In this document: positions 22,165-32,455 of the stretch, one piece after another
Layout: each line of letters starts with the position of its first letter
Position numbering within the stretch: the stretch's first letter is position 1
Origin: Triglochin maritima
Lineage: Eukaryota; Streptophyta; Magnoliopsida; Alismatales; Juncaginaceae
Length of the DNA: 64,000 nt
Assembly: GCA_963682175.1 (NCBI GenBank)
Contig: OY821791.1
Span: 30,316,326-30,380,325 of the forward strand
Direction of reading: 5' to 3'
Position numbers and translations under genes: made by a program
The notes under the pieces: model-generated
Database searches by the model: none
Told to the model about the DNA's origin: nothing
The model's input: the letters and a program-made list of their open reading frames with translations, nothing else

Positions 22165-22940
22165 TCATTGCCCCCCTTAAACAACCTGGCCTTTAATAAC
22201 CCAAAGCAAAAGATTAGACAATATTTGCTAAGTCATTCATCATATAGGATTTGCATGCATTGTATTTTTCGATTATTTACGATTTCTGTCGTAGATTGCT
22301 GGCGTAAGGTACGTACTATCTTTCACTCATCATTCATTAGAAAGCACGCATTAGTTAGTAGGACTTGCATTGGAACAATAGTGAGGTGAGTGTTTGTTTG
22401 GTGTGTTGTTTGTTAGATTAAGGTATGAAAAACACTTAGGGGGCAGTCACCTATAGGAGATGAGGTGGGGGATTTCATCACCCTTTCCTTGGCCCAGAAA
22501 CCACTTAATAAAAGAGCCTTAATAAAATCAATTAGACGTTGGCCCCTAGGAATTTCGGACGCATTAAGGAGAGGAAACCGTTTAAGACCGTTATGGCCTG
22601 AATGTCGTTGCCCATCTAGTCTCCCTGAGATTTTAGGAACCTCCGGGTTCTTGATTTCCTATAGATTAGTGGTCCTCGATGTTTAAGACCGTTTCGGCCT
22701 GAACGTCGTTGCCCATCTAGTCTCCCTGAGATATTAGGGACCTCCGGGTTCTTGATTTCCTACAGACTAGTGGTCCTCGGTGGGACCTCGAAGTTAGGCG
22801 TCGTCTATTACTAAGGACCTATAGTGGACTTTAGGTTTGTTTTGGCCTTGATTGTTTAGTTAGATTTCTAACCTTCCTTATTCCACGCTAGATTAAGGAC
22901 TTCATCTCTTCTCCTCTGAGTCATTCTTTTCTCATCTTAA
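22165..22940 (+). repeat. Block related to the leader of the Athila-like element
   Basis: It follows, in the same order, the reverse strand of about 51560-50850. Shared landmarks are AAAGCAAAAGATTAG, GCTGGCGT(A/G)AGGTACG, CATTAGTTAGTAGGA, GGTGGGGGATTTCATCACCC, GACGCATTA, GTGGTCCTCG, AGTTAGGCGTCGTCTA and AAGGACCTATAG. So CACTA carries a piece of the region between primer site and gag of that element family. Confidence 0.8.
22581..22782 (+). repeat. 101-bp tandem duplication
   Basis: TTTAAGACCGTT...GTGGTCCTCGATG is repeated once, beginning at 22581 and 22682, with a handful of differences. It lies inside the Athila-like block and is absent from the copy at 51 kb. Confidence 0.85.
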
Positions 22941-23040
22941 GGTCTCCGAATCTTCTCATCTACGAACACATTCTTTTAAATTGAAATTTTATTTATTTTC
23001 TTCAATAATAACTATCATTTTTGCTTCTGTTTAGATTGAA

Positions 23041-23945
23041 ATGGATCGAGAGTGGATAGTTTCAAACAGATTGAGTGATGAGTATGAGAACGGAGTGAAT
23101 ATGTTCTTAGAGGTTGCCAAAAACATTCTAAGAAAATGAAAGACAACGACATGGCGTATTGTCCGTGCAATAAGTGTCATAATATGTCAGTGTTGACTTT
23201 TCGGAAAATGAAAGATCATTTGTTTGAGAAAGGTTTCGACCCAAATTACAGACGATGGATATGGCACGGCGAAAATGAATCATGTAGTCGTTCCAAGAAT
23301 GATGGAGAAGATGTTAGTGTGGAAGATCACTTAGAGGAAATGGTTCAGGATATGGCTGAAAAGTTTTCGTCCAACCCCGATTTACTTGGTAATTTGTTGA
23401 GTGACAATGAGAAGCCGTTGTATAAGAATTGTACCAAATTCACTAGATTGTCAGCGGTGTTGAAGTTGTACAATTTAAAAGCTGGAAATGGTTGGTCCGA
23501 TGTGAGTTTCACATCAATGTTGAAGTTAGTGAAAGAGATGCTTCCAGATGATAATGAGTTACCAGATAGAACTTATGATGCAAATAAAGTGTTGTGCCCT
23601 ATGGGAATGGAATATAGGAAGATACACGCATGCCCGAATGATTGTATATTGTATAGGGGTGAGTTTGAAAACTTACATTCTTGTCCCAGGTGTAATGTTT
23701 CAAGATACAAAATGAAACGTAGTGGACCAAACCACAATGAAGAGGCTGATGAGATGAAAATCAAAGGACCTCCTGCTAAGATTTTGTGGTATCTTCCGAT
23801 AATACCAAGGCTTAAACGTTTGTTTGCGGGTAAAGAGGATTCCAAGAACATGACATGGCATGCTGATCGTGAGAAACCAAATGATCAGTTGCTACGTCAC
23901 CCTGCAGATTCACCTCAGTGGAAAAAAATAAATGTCAATATGTAG
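23041..23945 (+). pseudogene. CACTA transposase, N-terminal fragment
   Basis: ATG at 23041 opens MDREWIVSNRLSDEYENGVN, then the frame changes near 23130. From 23136 it continues open for 269 codons with the transposase-associated zinc domain (CPCNKCHN, FRKMKDHLFEKGFDPNYRRW) and the start of the Transposase_21 region (LYKNCTKFTRLSAVLKLYNL, CPNDCILYRGEFENLHSCPR, WYLPIIPRLKRLFA, TWHADRE). It stops at 23944. The catalytic remainder, several hundred residues in full-length relatives, is missing and replaced by non-coding sequence. Inactive. Confidence 0.85.
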
Positions 23946-24408
23946 TTATTAATATTCAACACACTTGTATTTTTTTGATAGGTTTTCCCAAAAAGTAGTG
24001 ATCCATTCTCGCAACAGGAGCTCGATGAAACTCGCGACCGATGAGCTCGCTATTTCATCAGAAACATGCTGACGAACTAAGAGGTTCTCCTGCAATTGTA
24101 TTTTTTGTAATTTAGTTAACAAGTGCACTTGTATTACAAACCTACACTTTATGCCTTAATATAATCGCCTTAATTTTAGAATGAATTAATTGCAAGTGTG
24201 TTGAATGTCAATTGTGTGGTTGTATTTTTGTGTTTGTGTTTGTGCATGTATGCTTGTGGATGTATATGGATGTATGTGGATGTATATGGATGTATGTGGA
24301 TGAAATTTATAGGTGAACGAATTTGGTGCAGTTGTATGTACACGACGACGATGACTAAAAACAATTTCGTCGGATCCTATTTATTTATTTTTGTCCAGGT
24401 TTGGGAAT
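23946..24408. other. CACTA interior after the transposase stop
   Basis: Non-coding apart from a possible scrap (DPFSQQELDETRDR near 24000). It includes a GTATATGGATGTATGTGGAT microsatellite at 24248-24303. Confidence 0.45.
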
Positions 24409-24790
24409 AGACGTCGGCTGTCTCTATCAGCCGACGTCTATTCCTTTGAAGAAAGGAATAGACGTCGGCTTTATATTGAAACCGACGTCTATACCTAAAG
24501 TATAGGCGTCGTATGTTAGTTAACCGACGTGTATTGCTAAAGTATAGGCGTCGTATGTTAGTTACCCGACGTCTATCCCTAAAGTATAGGCGTCGTATGT
24601 TAGTTAACCGACGTCTATACATTAAAGAATACACGTCGGAGTCTAATTAAAGCCGACGTCTATTCGTTAGGTATAGACGTCGGCGATACTATGGCCCACG
24701 TCTATGTATAGACGACGCACACATATACGTCGGATAGGGGTGTGCTTATATCCGACGTGTATAACCCCTTACATCCGACGAATATTCCCT
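24409..24790. repeat. Right subterminal repeat array of CACTA
   Basis: About 14 copies of TAGACGTCGG / CCGACGTCTA, including a local tandem of TAAAGTATAGGCGTCGTATG (about 56-bp period, three copies between 24535 and 24610). Confidence 0.88.
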
Positions 24791-24807
24791 TTTCTGTAGT
24801 AGTGCAT

Positions 24808-25199
24808 GTAGCCAATATAAAGTAGGTCCATCGTCTACAGTTCCTCAGTCTTTTTTTGAACCATCTGAGCATACACCAATGGATATATATTAGCAATTAT
24901 GAAGCAGTAGCTTAGTTACATTCTCAAGGAAGATGGGTTGAAGATGCAAACAGTGATGAGACAAATGTTGGTGAGGTAGAGGGTCAGATGGATGGTTAGG
25001 AGATAGTCATTATTGATCTAGATTCAACACCACTTCCAAAGCTGTAGAACATGTTTCGTCATATGACAGACATAGTGAATTGAGAACCTAATAACAATGT
25101 ACATGAAGTCGCCGTTAGTAATGTATTACTGTCATTGTCACTGCTCACATATTTGAGGCATTTGCCGGACATAGATCCTGACAAGAACTGAAGATTCAG
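24808..25199 (+). other. Degenerate sequence upstream of the SWIM fragment
   Basis: Broken frames with many stops. It may be a decayed mid-part of the MULE transposase whose C-terminus follows. No firm match seen. Confidence 0.35.
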
Positions 25200-25557
25200 T
25201 CATTGAAAATGTTGATCGGCATATTGCTGCATACAATGAATATGAGAACTTAAAAACTATACGAAGTTATTGGTTAAAGAAGATATGTTGCTATCAGGTT
25301 ATATTGACAGAGACAAGCCTAACATGCTCGTGTGGGTTCATAGATGCAAACCACAATCCATGCTCACATGTGTTGGCCTTCTACAGTAACCGCCACGCGA
25401 ACATTCATATATCGCGGATCTTCTCGGAATTCCTAACCACCAAAGCGTACAAGAGAGCATATGCACTGATTTTCTTTCCAATACTAGACCGAAGGTTTTG
25501 GCCAGAGGAAGGATCTACAAAACTAATATCACCTTATGTTGTAAGACGAAATAGATG
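25200..25557 (+). pseudogene. MULE transposase C-terminal fragment with SWIM finger
   Basis: Two overlapping frames read AYNEYENLKTIRSYWLKKIC, then LTCSCGFIDANHNPCSHVLA and KAYKRAYALIFFPILDRRFW, ending in PYVVRRNR and TGA at 25556. The CxC...CxH pattern is a SWIM zinc finger, characteristic of Mutator-like transposases and their FAR1-type derivatives. The catalytic core is absent. It converges on the plant-mobile-domain gene beginning at 26668 on the other strand, with almost no space between the two 3' ends. Confidence 0.7.
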
Positions 25558-25569
25558 ACCAAAAACAAA

Positions 25570-26668
25570 AAGAATAAGAAACAACATGGACTTCTCTACA
25601 AGCCAACCATGTTCTCGTCATCCATATATCTTGTCCTTCTATACAAGGAGTCGGTAACGTCGGTATGGGGTCCAATAAACTTGGTTTTCTTCTTAAACGT
25701 CCAACTCATTTCTATAAAATTCCACCTGAGATATCTTCACATTGTTCTGCCACGATCTAGGAGTCCTCAAACGTGAACCTAAATGATGCAAAATATTTTC
25801 TAGAAGTTGCAAACCCAGACTATTTGAAGGTCGTCCGATGTGAAGATGTTCCCAACACCAAATCTGTAACAACGTCACGTACACAATTACTTGTTTCCCA
25901 TTTTTGAGACATGCATGATCCAAATAGTTGTATAGCACAACCAAAGATGCAGCTCTTGAACTGTAGTTTCGACATTCAGCTAGATTCGCCAGCAAAAGTA
26001 AATATCTAATACGAACTTTGTTTCCACTCTTATCTCTTATTATCTCAGAACCTAACTGAAAAAAAATGAAGGCTCTGGTGTGCTGCAACACTTGCTCATT
26101 TGTTCTATCTGGTCCCACGACACAGTAATTTTACTGCAACGACACGTATCCCTCTTTCACTGCAGTCTTCACCTCATCCTCGGTAGCACCCAACAAGTTC
26201 ATGCAAATCTCAGTCCAATCATGATCTAAGGTTGCACACAGCCAAACTGGCAATACGAAGACCACTAAGAATAGCTACGTCTTGTAGCGTGATCGTCATT
26301 TCCCCATGTCTAAAGTGGAAGGTGTGAGTCTCTAGCCTCCCTCTCGACTATAGCACGGATCAAATTCCAATCCAGTTGCAACCGGGTAAAACGATAAATT
26401 GTATCAAATCCAACAACCACCATACCCTATCATCCTCCACAATCCACATGTTGAATTGAATGTCGTGCTCGATACACTAATATCAGACAATTACTCCTGA
26501 TAAAAAATATTTATTAGTTAAGGTGTAATATAAAACAATACACATAATTTATAATTTACTAATCAAATTAATACTTACATTTTTGAGAATCGAAGATGAC
26601 TTATGATTCTGTTGTGATATTAACATTGAAGGGTCCATAGGACCGTGAGAGTCATTTGAAGTAAACAT
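25570..26668 (-). pseudogene. Plant mobile domain (PMD) gene 1, MAIN-like
   Basis: Exon 1 (26668-26579) encodes MFTSNDSHGPMDPSMLISQQ and ends at a consensus GTAAGT donor. Further in, several frames give LETHTFHFRHGEMTITLQDV, AILSGL, and then an open run 26118-25693 with FFQLGSEIIRDKSGNKVRIR, YLLLLANLAECRNYSSRAAS and LQIWCWEHLHIGRP. These are typical blocks of the plant mobile domain (PMD-C/aminotransferase-like family, as in MAIN and MAIL1). Stops and frameshifts break it. PMD genes exist both as host genes and inside transposons; the convergent MULE fragment favours a transposon origin here. Confidence 0.78.
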
Positions 26669-26689
26669 TTTGCAACTGTACAATAAGAA

Positions 26690-28410
26690 CAAACCAAAAA
26701 CTATGAGTTGGTGAACGATGATTTTTTAGGTTTCCTACATTATACTTATACAAGAGAGGAAAATAAACCAATCCAAACCAATTTCATACCAAAAAAAATC
26801 TATATTTCTTACTTCTATACTTTCTACGTACCCTGTTCACTTAACTTGTTGTCACTGTTTAATCATTTCTAAATACCCTATTAACTTGACTTGTGTTCGC
26901 TGCAAAAACATGAAAATCATCATTTCTTTAAAAATAATACAACTATCAACACAAGTGTAATTTCACATCAAACATGTAGAATTTTTAAGAATATGATCAA
27001 AATTGGTAGACCATGTACATTTAAATAGTATCTAAATCTCAAACTTTATGGTAACCTACTAATCTATGTTTAAAAAAAATAGCAACAAGAATGACATACA
27101 ATTACTAAGTATGTCTCCAAAATCCAAGCTCCTACGAAGCAAAATCCAAATTATGAAGCTCCTATTTTTGAATTGGTTGGTTTAATTCTATGTCTTCGAA
27201 GAGGTTTTAATTGCATGCCCTTCGTTACTACACCACCTGTTCTGACGAATATCGATCGGTATCTCTTCCAAGTAGTAAATATTTTAAAATATTCTAATTA
27301 ATCTTGATGGAGTTTGCTGAGTTTTGACTTAGCTAGTGCTGCATGCACAGTAAAATCAATTGCAATCAATCAACTCAAATTAATCTCAATCAACCTAAAA
27401 TTTCAAATCAAACCAATTAATCCAAACCAATCAAAATTATTCTCAATCAACTCAAATCAATTCTAAACCAAAAACAAGTACCCTAAACATAAAAACGTAA
27501 TCCAAACAATTCTCACCAATCCAAACCAATACAATCCACGCTAATCCAAACGAATCAAGCAAAACGTTAACAAAAAATAAGCTAAACGTACCTTAAAACG
27601 GATGAAAGACATGAAACCGGCACTGGGAGGTTGGAAATCGCCAGAGAGAAGTAGGAGGAGAGGGGGTGTCCGGTTATGGGAGAAATAGGGAAAGAGGGGT
27701 GGCTGGCGGCACATTTTCTACCTTAGCAAAAATGACATATCGGATGCCATTTTTAGGCTTCTCTAAAAACAACATATGTGATGCCATTAAGAGATGAAAA
27801 TTACATCTGTAATGTCATTTTTTGTTAGTAAAAACGGCATCACAAGTGTCATTTTTTAGTTTTATAGTTTGCTAAATAAAATTTTCAAGTTTATATTTTT
27901 CCATTTTTTTTATTTTTCTATGATTATTTTTTAAAAAACCCTATCTTTATCTTAAAAAGTAAAAATTATGGATCAAACTTCAGTAGTCTTGTTCACATGT
28001 TTAGAAGGTACTGAGATTTAAAATAGGAGTGAATTAGTAGGGTATATCTCAAAAAATTGAAGAGAAAAGCAAGGAAGGTGAGAATAACGTTTTTTTTCTT
28101 CTATTTGATGGCCCATATTTAGTCGCATCACATTCATTTCTAACCTCTTTCTGAAGACCAACGTACAAAAATAAGTAGTCATGTTTGTGCATTCGTAAAA
28201 TTAAGTGATAATAATATGTTTTATGGTTACTTTAAAAAAAAAAGTCAAAGGAAACTAACGGAAAAAAAGAAAACGTGTTTTCCTTCACCAACATTTTGTT
28301 AATTGTGCATGTCACTGGTTTTCCTTGAAATTTTAGCCCCAAAACTACTTAAATCGCCCCTTGAAATTACCAAATTGCCCTTAACAATATATTTAATACC
28401 CATATCGTCC
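26690..28410. other. Gene-poor stretch between the two MULE/PMD units
   Basis: AT-rich. It includes a CAAT-rich run (27340-27560, repeated AATCAA(A/C)C words) and the inverted-word block at 27725-27865. No coding sequence recognised. Confidence 0.45.
27725..27865. repeat. Repeated ATG(A/C)CAT words in both orientations
   Basis: AAAAATGACAT, GATGCCATTTTTA, GTGATGCCATTAA, AATGTCATTTTTT, GGCATCACAA and GTGTCATTTTTTAG alternate within 140 bp. This looks like the subterminal part of an unidentified element. Confidence 0.4.
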
Positions 28411-28416
28411 CGTGTC

Positions 28417-28423
28417 TATAAAT
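28417..28423 (+). promoter_or_regulatory. TATA box of the MULE transposase
   Basis: TATAAAT about 52 bp upstream of the ATG at 28475. Confidence 0.45.
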
Positions 28424-28504
28424 TAGCCCTACGGTATTGTCTATTCATAATTTATCAGTAAAAACACCACGAACATGTCTGGCGAGGGTGATGCATCCGG
28501 TGAG

Positions 28505-28794
28505 GTAAGCCAGGCGCGGGGCACAATTTGGGCGGGGCGTCTGCATTAGACACCTCCCCCAAGGAGAGGGCGTCTGCGTAGGACGCCCTCACCTTGGCGG
28601 AGGCGTCTAACGCAGACGCCTACCCAATGGGAGAGGCGTCTTGCGTAGACGCCCTCCCTTTGGGCAAGGCGCCCTACGCAGACGCCTCACCCTTGGGGAG
28701 GGCGTTTAACACAGACGCCCCACCAATGGGGCAGGCGTCTTATCCAGACGCCTGGATTTTTTTTGATTTTTTTATTTTGATTTTATTTTTGTAG
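28505..28794 (+). other. Intron 1 of the MULE transposase
   Basis: Bounded by GAG/GTAAGC and TTTTTGTAG/GTT; joining keeps the frame. Most of it is the 33-bp array. Confidence 0.7.
28536..28752. repeat. 33-bp palindromic array, left (7 units)
   Basis: Units start GGCGTCT or GGCG at 28536, 28569, 28602, 28635, 28668, 28701 and 28734, an exact 33-bp register with no indel. Each unit contains GGCGTCT-N4/5-AGACGCC, a hairpin of about 7 bp, followed by a C-rich spacer such as CCCCAATGGG. GC content is far above its surroundings. It is an open frame of 11-residue repeats from 28594. Confidence 0.9.
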
Positions 28795-30652
28795 GTTCCG
28801 TTGGAAGATTTCGGTGGTGATGGAGTGGATTACAGTGAGTTATTTCAAACTGCACAAATCTTTGCAACAATCGATGAAGCAAGTAAATGGGCCAAACAAG
28901 TAGCTATCGGAGCTGGTTTTTTTGGTCGTGTCGTCGTACAAAACAAGATCAGATAGTCGGATGGATTGTTATTTGAGATGCGACCGGCCAAATCAAATGG
29001 AGTCTCAGGATATGGATACTGCACTTCGAAGAAACACCAAAAGAAAGGGTTGCGGTTGCCGTTTCTTAATAAAAGTGGTGGAGCGACGGGATCGTGATGG
29101 ATGGGTTGTGATTTTTAATAGTGGTCACGGACATCACAACCAAATACTGACAGTTTATCCAGAGGGTCATCGTCAAATTAGTGGTCTAAGTCCTGGGGCG
29201 AAGAAGATTGTTCGTGATATGACTGAGGCGCAAGCAAAACCACGGAACATCTTGAAGGCAGTAAAAGAAAAATTCTCGGAGGACAATCCAAATCAAAGGC
29301 ATATTTATAATTTCAGAGATTACATGAGGACGACAAAATCTCAAGACCGGAATGCCGTCCAACAGTTTCTCTATCAAGCAGTGCAGTGTGAGTACTTACA
29401 TTGGATTATGACGGATCCAGAAACTAATGTTGTCACTCACGCTTTTTTGGCACATCCGACGTCAGTCCAGTTGTTGCGGACATATCCTTTCGTCATCTGC
29501 ATGGATTTGACTTACAAGACGAACAAGTATAAGATGCCTTTGTTCGAAATGATTGGGGTCACACCAACAAACATGAATTTCCTTATCAGATATGCGATTT
29601 TGATGGATGAATCTTACTCCAGTTACCTGTGGGTGATGGAGAAGTTGCGAGATCTGTTATTAGGGACTGTCAGCCCGACTGCAATAATAACAGACCGGGA
29701 GTTAGGCCTTATGCGACCGGTGAGAGAGGTTTTTCCTGACTCTGCTCATTTACTCTGCACATGGCACATCAACAAAGACGTATTCGGCAAGAATAAGCAG
29801 ATGGCAGAGACTTTGAGGCGTGGAAGATGGAGGAAAATCACGCTTTCTACTTCAGAAGCCGAGTATGATAAAGCTTTGTATGCTCTGAAAGATTTGTATA
29901 GATCGTGGCCGGCTATCACGGAGTATCTAGACACCACGTGGTTGGTGCATAAAGAAAAGTTTGTGCTGAATTGGACGAACAAAGTCCTTCATTTTGGGAA
30001 CACCACGAATTGTAGGGTCGAAAGTGCTCATTCAGCTCTAAAAGAGTGGATTTCTACATCGACTCCAGCTCTGGACACTCTTTTCGAGCACGTCAACGCG
30101 GCTATTGAAATGCAGCTGACGAATATTCGAAACTTTCTTGAAGAATCGAGACGGTGAAATTTGACTAATTTCGGACATCCTCTATATCGTCACATAAATG
30201 GTCGAGTTTCGCATCACTGCTTGCAATTGCTGAGTCATGAGGTGAAGAGAATGCAACAGTTAGATGATGAAGTTGAATATCATCGTGAGTGCGTTTTTCT
30301 GACTTCTCATGGGATACCTTGCGCATGTACCATCCGCGGATGTCTTGAATCAGACAACAGAATTTACTTAGAGCAGATTCATCCGTTCTGGAAGACACTT
30401 GTCATTGGGGAAGGAGCCGGGAACCCAGAGTTTGTGTCTCAGGCAGCTCAAGACGCCGAACATTTTCGCAGCCTGGTTGATGAGATTGCAGGAAGTGACC
30501 CTACCGTAATTCGATCTACCTCTCGGGTTTTATTCGAGCAGCTACACCCCGAACATTCGAATTTGAGAGAGCCTGCAGAAAAAACAAAGCTACGAGGTCG
30601 ACCAAGGGGAAAGTCGACACGATGGGACCCTAGTGCGTTTGAGTATGCTGAG

Positions 30653-30750
30653 CGAGGTCGTGGTCGATCTTCAGGTAGTGGGAGCAGAGGTCGTGGTCGA
30701 TCTTCCGGTAGTGGAAGCAAAGGTCGTGGTCGATCTTCTGGTTCTTCGTC
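30653..30750 (+). repeat. 33-bp coding repeat for RGRGRSSGSGS
   Basis: Three units of GGTCGTGGTCGATCTTC plus a GGTAGTGG-like spacer at the end of the MULE transposase. The basic RGRGR cores could bind DNA. Confidence 0.8.
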
Positions 30751-32008
30751 TGTAAACATGAGGGGAGGATCAGGTATACCATATATTTATTGTTATTATA
30801 ATTTTGTTATTTATTTCAGTAAATATGTATATTCTGTTATTATATGTAACTGCATTTTTTGTTTATATTGTAGTGACTGGACGGATTGACGTAGACGACT
30901 TCCCATATGTGGATAGAGTTCCAGGAATCATTATGCCATTCAATAGATCACGTGGTCTGATCCGGCAACCACTCTTGTCGACAAACAAGACGGCTCCGAG
31001 CATCAAGAACAGGTACGCGGTCAACTGTGTATCATCGGTCCGCGGAGGTCGTGCCCGTCTGCATAGGTCCTCAAGGGCGTCGATGCCGACACCACCACCA
31101 CTCCATAAAGTTGTATCTCTCGCCAGACCATCAAGTGTGACACCCAACAACTCTGCCACATAACACCTCAACTCAGACGTCGACCCCTGAGCACTAACCA
31201 TACGACCCTCCACAGGAATGCGCAGGATCTGGAAAAACATCGTGAAGCATGATCGTCATCTCTCCGAAAGACATGTGAAAAGTGTTGGTGTCAGGCTGCC
31301 ACCGCTCCACAAACGCAGAAATCAAAGGCATGTCGAGATAAGGGAACATGTTGTACGGTAAGTGCCCCAAATGCGTCGCACTAATCTCCCATCTGATATC
31401 AGCACTCAGTGTAGACCGCCAACCTTGTAGTGTTGTACAGGCTTTGTGCCGATTATGGCACTTCAGAACCTTCCGATCCGCTCCGTCCCAGATCCGTCTA
31501 GCGATGTGACCCCAGAAACTAGGAATGACGCTCCCATCTAAAGGATCACCGGGTGTCATACTGCTCACGATCCAAGAATCGTCCTGGACCCTCTTCTTCT
31601 TCTGAACGCGGGGATCTACAGTGCACGAGCTCGAATCCCCGGTCGTAAACCTCCCACCCATACCCTTCCGCACCATCCATCCGGCGGAAGTAGAAGTACC
31701 CGCTCGACCACGTCCTCTGCTATACTCCCCCTGCCTCTCCACCTCCGGGCGCTCTAACTCATACGGGTCATCATCGTCGCTCTCGTCGTCGGGACTGTCC
31801 ACATGCTCATCATCGAAGGAATCATCATCCTCCTCACGACGACGTAATGCCTCTCTCTCCCCCTCCTGACCGAAGCAGATATCCCCCGTCTACGTGGATG
31901 ACGCGGTGCTGAATCATCATCTAAAGAACGGAAGGCGTGTAATGGTATCGACTTGCCTTTCCCTCCACTGTGACCCGATGACTATTAATTGAAATTTTAA
32001 ATAAAAAT

Positions 32009-32240
32009 TTGTTAAACTAAATTATCATATTTATCACAATTGTTAAACTAAATCAAAATTTGTTAAACTAAATTATCACAATTGTTAAACTAAATCACAA
32101 TTTGTTAAACTAAATTAAAACAATTGTTAAACTAAATCAAAATTTGTTAAACTTAAATATCACAATTGTTAAACTTAATAATAATTTGTTAAATTAAATT
32201 ATCAGATTTATCACAATTTATTAAAGTAATTATCAGATTT
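32009..32240. repeat. AT-rich TTGTTAAACTAAAT repeats in the PMD 2 intron
   Basis: About eight alternating copies of AATTGTTAAACTAAATCA and AATTTGTTAAACTAAATTA, making an imperfect tandem of about 35 bp. Confidence 0.75.
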
Positions 32241-32268
32241 AATAATTAAAAAAAATAAAAAATGTGGA

Positions 32269-32455
32269 GGCGTCTGCGAGAGACGCCTCCCGCATGGTGA
32301 AGGCGTCTGTCGGAGACGTCTCCTCCTTCGGGGAGACGTCTGCCGCAGACGTCTCCTGCAATTGTAGGGCGTCTGCGGGAGACGTCCCCCGCATGGGGCG
32401 GGCGTCCGCGGCAGCCGCTCCCCCTATGGGGGGAGTTGCTGACTCGGACGCCCAC
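32269..32455. repeat. 33-bp palindromic array, right (6 units)
   Basis: Units start at 32269, 32302, 32335, 32368, 32401 and 32434, again an exact 33-bp register. Cores are GGCGTCTGCGAGAGACGCC, GACGTCTGCCGCAGACGTC and similar. In two units both arms read GACGTC instead of GGCGTC, so the hairpin is kept by paired changes. The last unit is degenerate. Confidence 0.88.

Larger units (their letters stand above)
20647..24804 (+). mobile_element. CACTA (En/Spm-type) DNA transposon, 4158 bp, defective
   Basis: Starts CACTAGTGCAGAA and ends TTCTGTAGTAGTG, so the inverted ends share CACTA plus most of the next eight bases. The 3-bp duplication CAT flanks it (20644-20646 and 24805-24807). Both ends have dense arrays of TAGACGTCGG motifs in both orientations, the arrangement bound by the TNPA-type protein in this superfamily. 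Inside lies the N-terminal part of a CACTA transposase and a 0.78-kb block related to an Athila-like leader. The transposase is truncated, so the copy is non-autonomous. Confidence 0.92.
28475..30889 (+). pseudogene. MULE transposase (FAR1-like N-terminus, MULE core, SWIM-like C-terminus)
   Basis: Exon 1 (28475-28504) encodes MSGEGDASGE. The intron has a GTAAGC donor and a TTTTTGTAG acceptor. Exon 2 starts at 28795 (VPLEDFGGDGVDYSELF, then ASKWAKQVAIGAGF). A one-base shift in a T run at about 28916-28922 moves the frame. From 28922 it is open over 411 codons: CGCRFLIKVVERRDRDGWVV, HGHHNQ, then the DDE core with VICMDLTYKTN (Asp, about 29500), AIITDREL (Asp, about 29693), LLCTWHINKDVF, and RVESAHSALKEWI (Glu). 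A TGA at 30158-30160 interrupts, and the same frame then continues with CVFLTSHGIPCAC (SWIM-like) and three 11-residue RGRGRSSGSGS repeats resembling AT-hooks. Only two lesions were seen, so it decayed recently. Confidence 0.88.

Noticed and set aside
24198..24410. Cys/Trp-rich frame of 70 residues
   Set aside because: It is produced by the GTATGTGGATGTATATGGAT microsatellite within CACTA.
28536..28752. CRISPR-like regular repeats of 33 bp
   Set aside because: The repeats are imperfect tandem units without unique spacers, in a plant transposon intron; not a CRISPR array.
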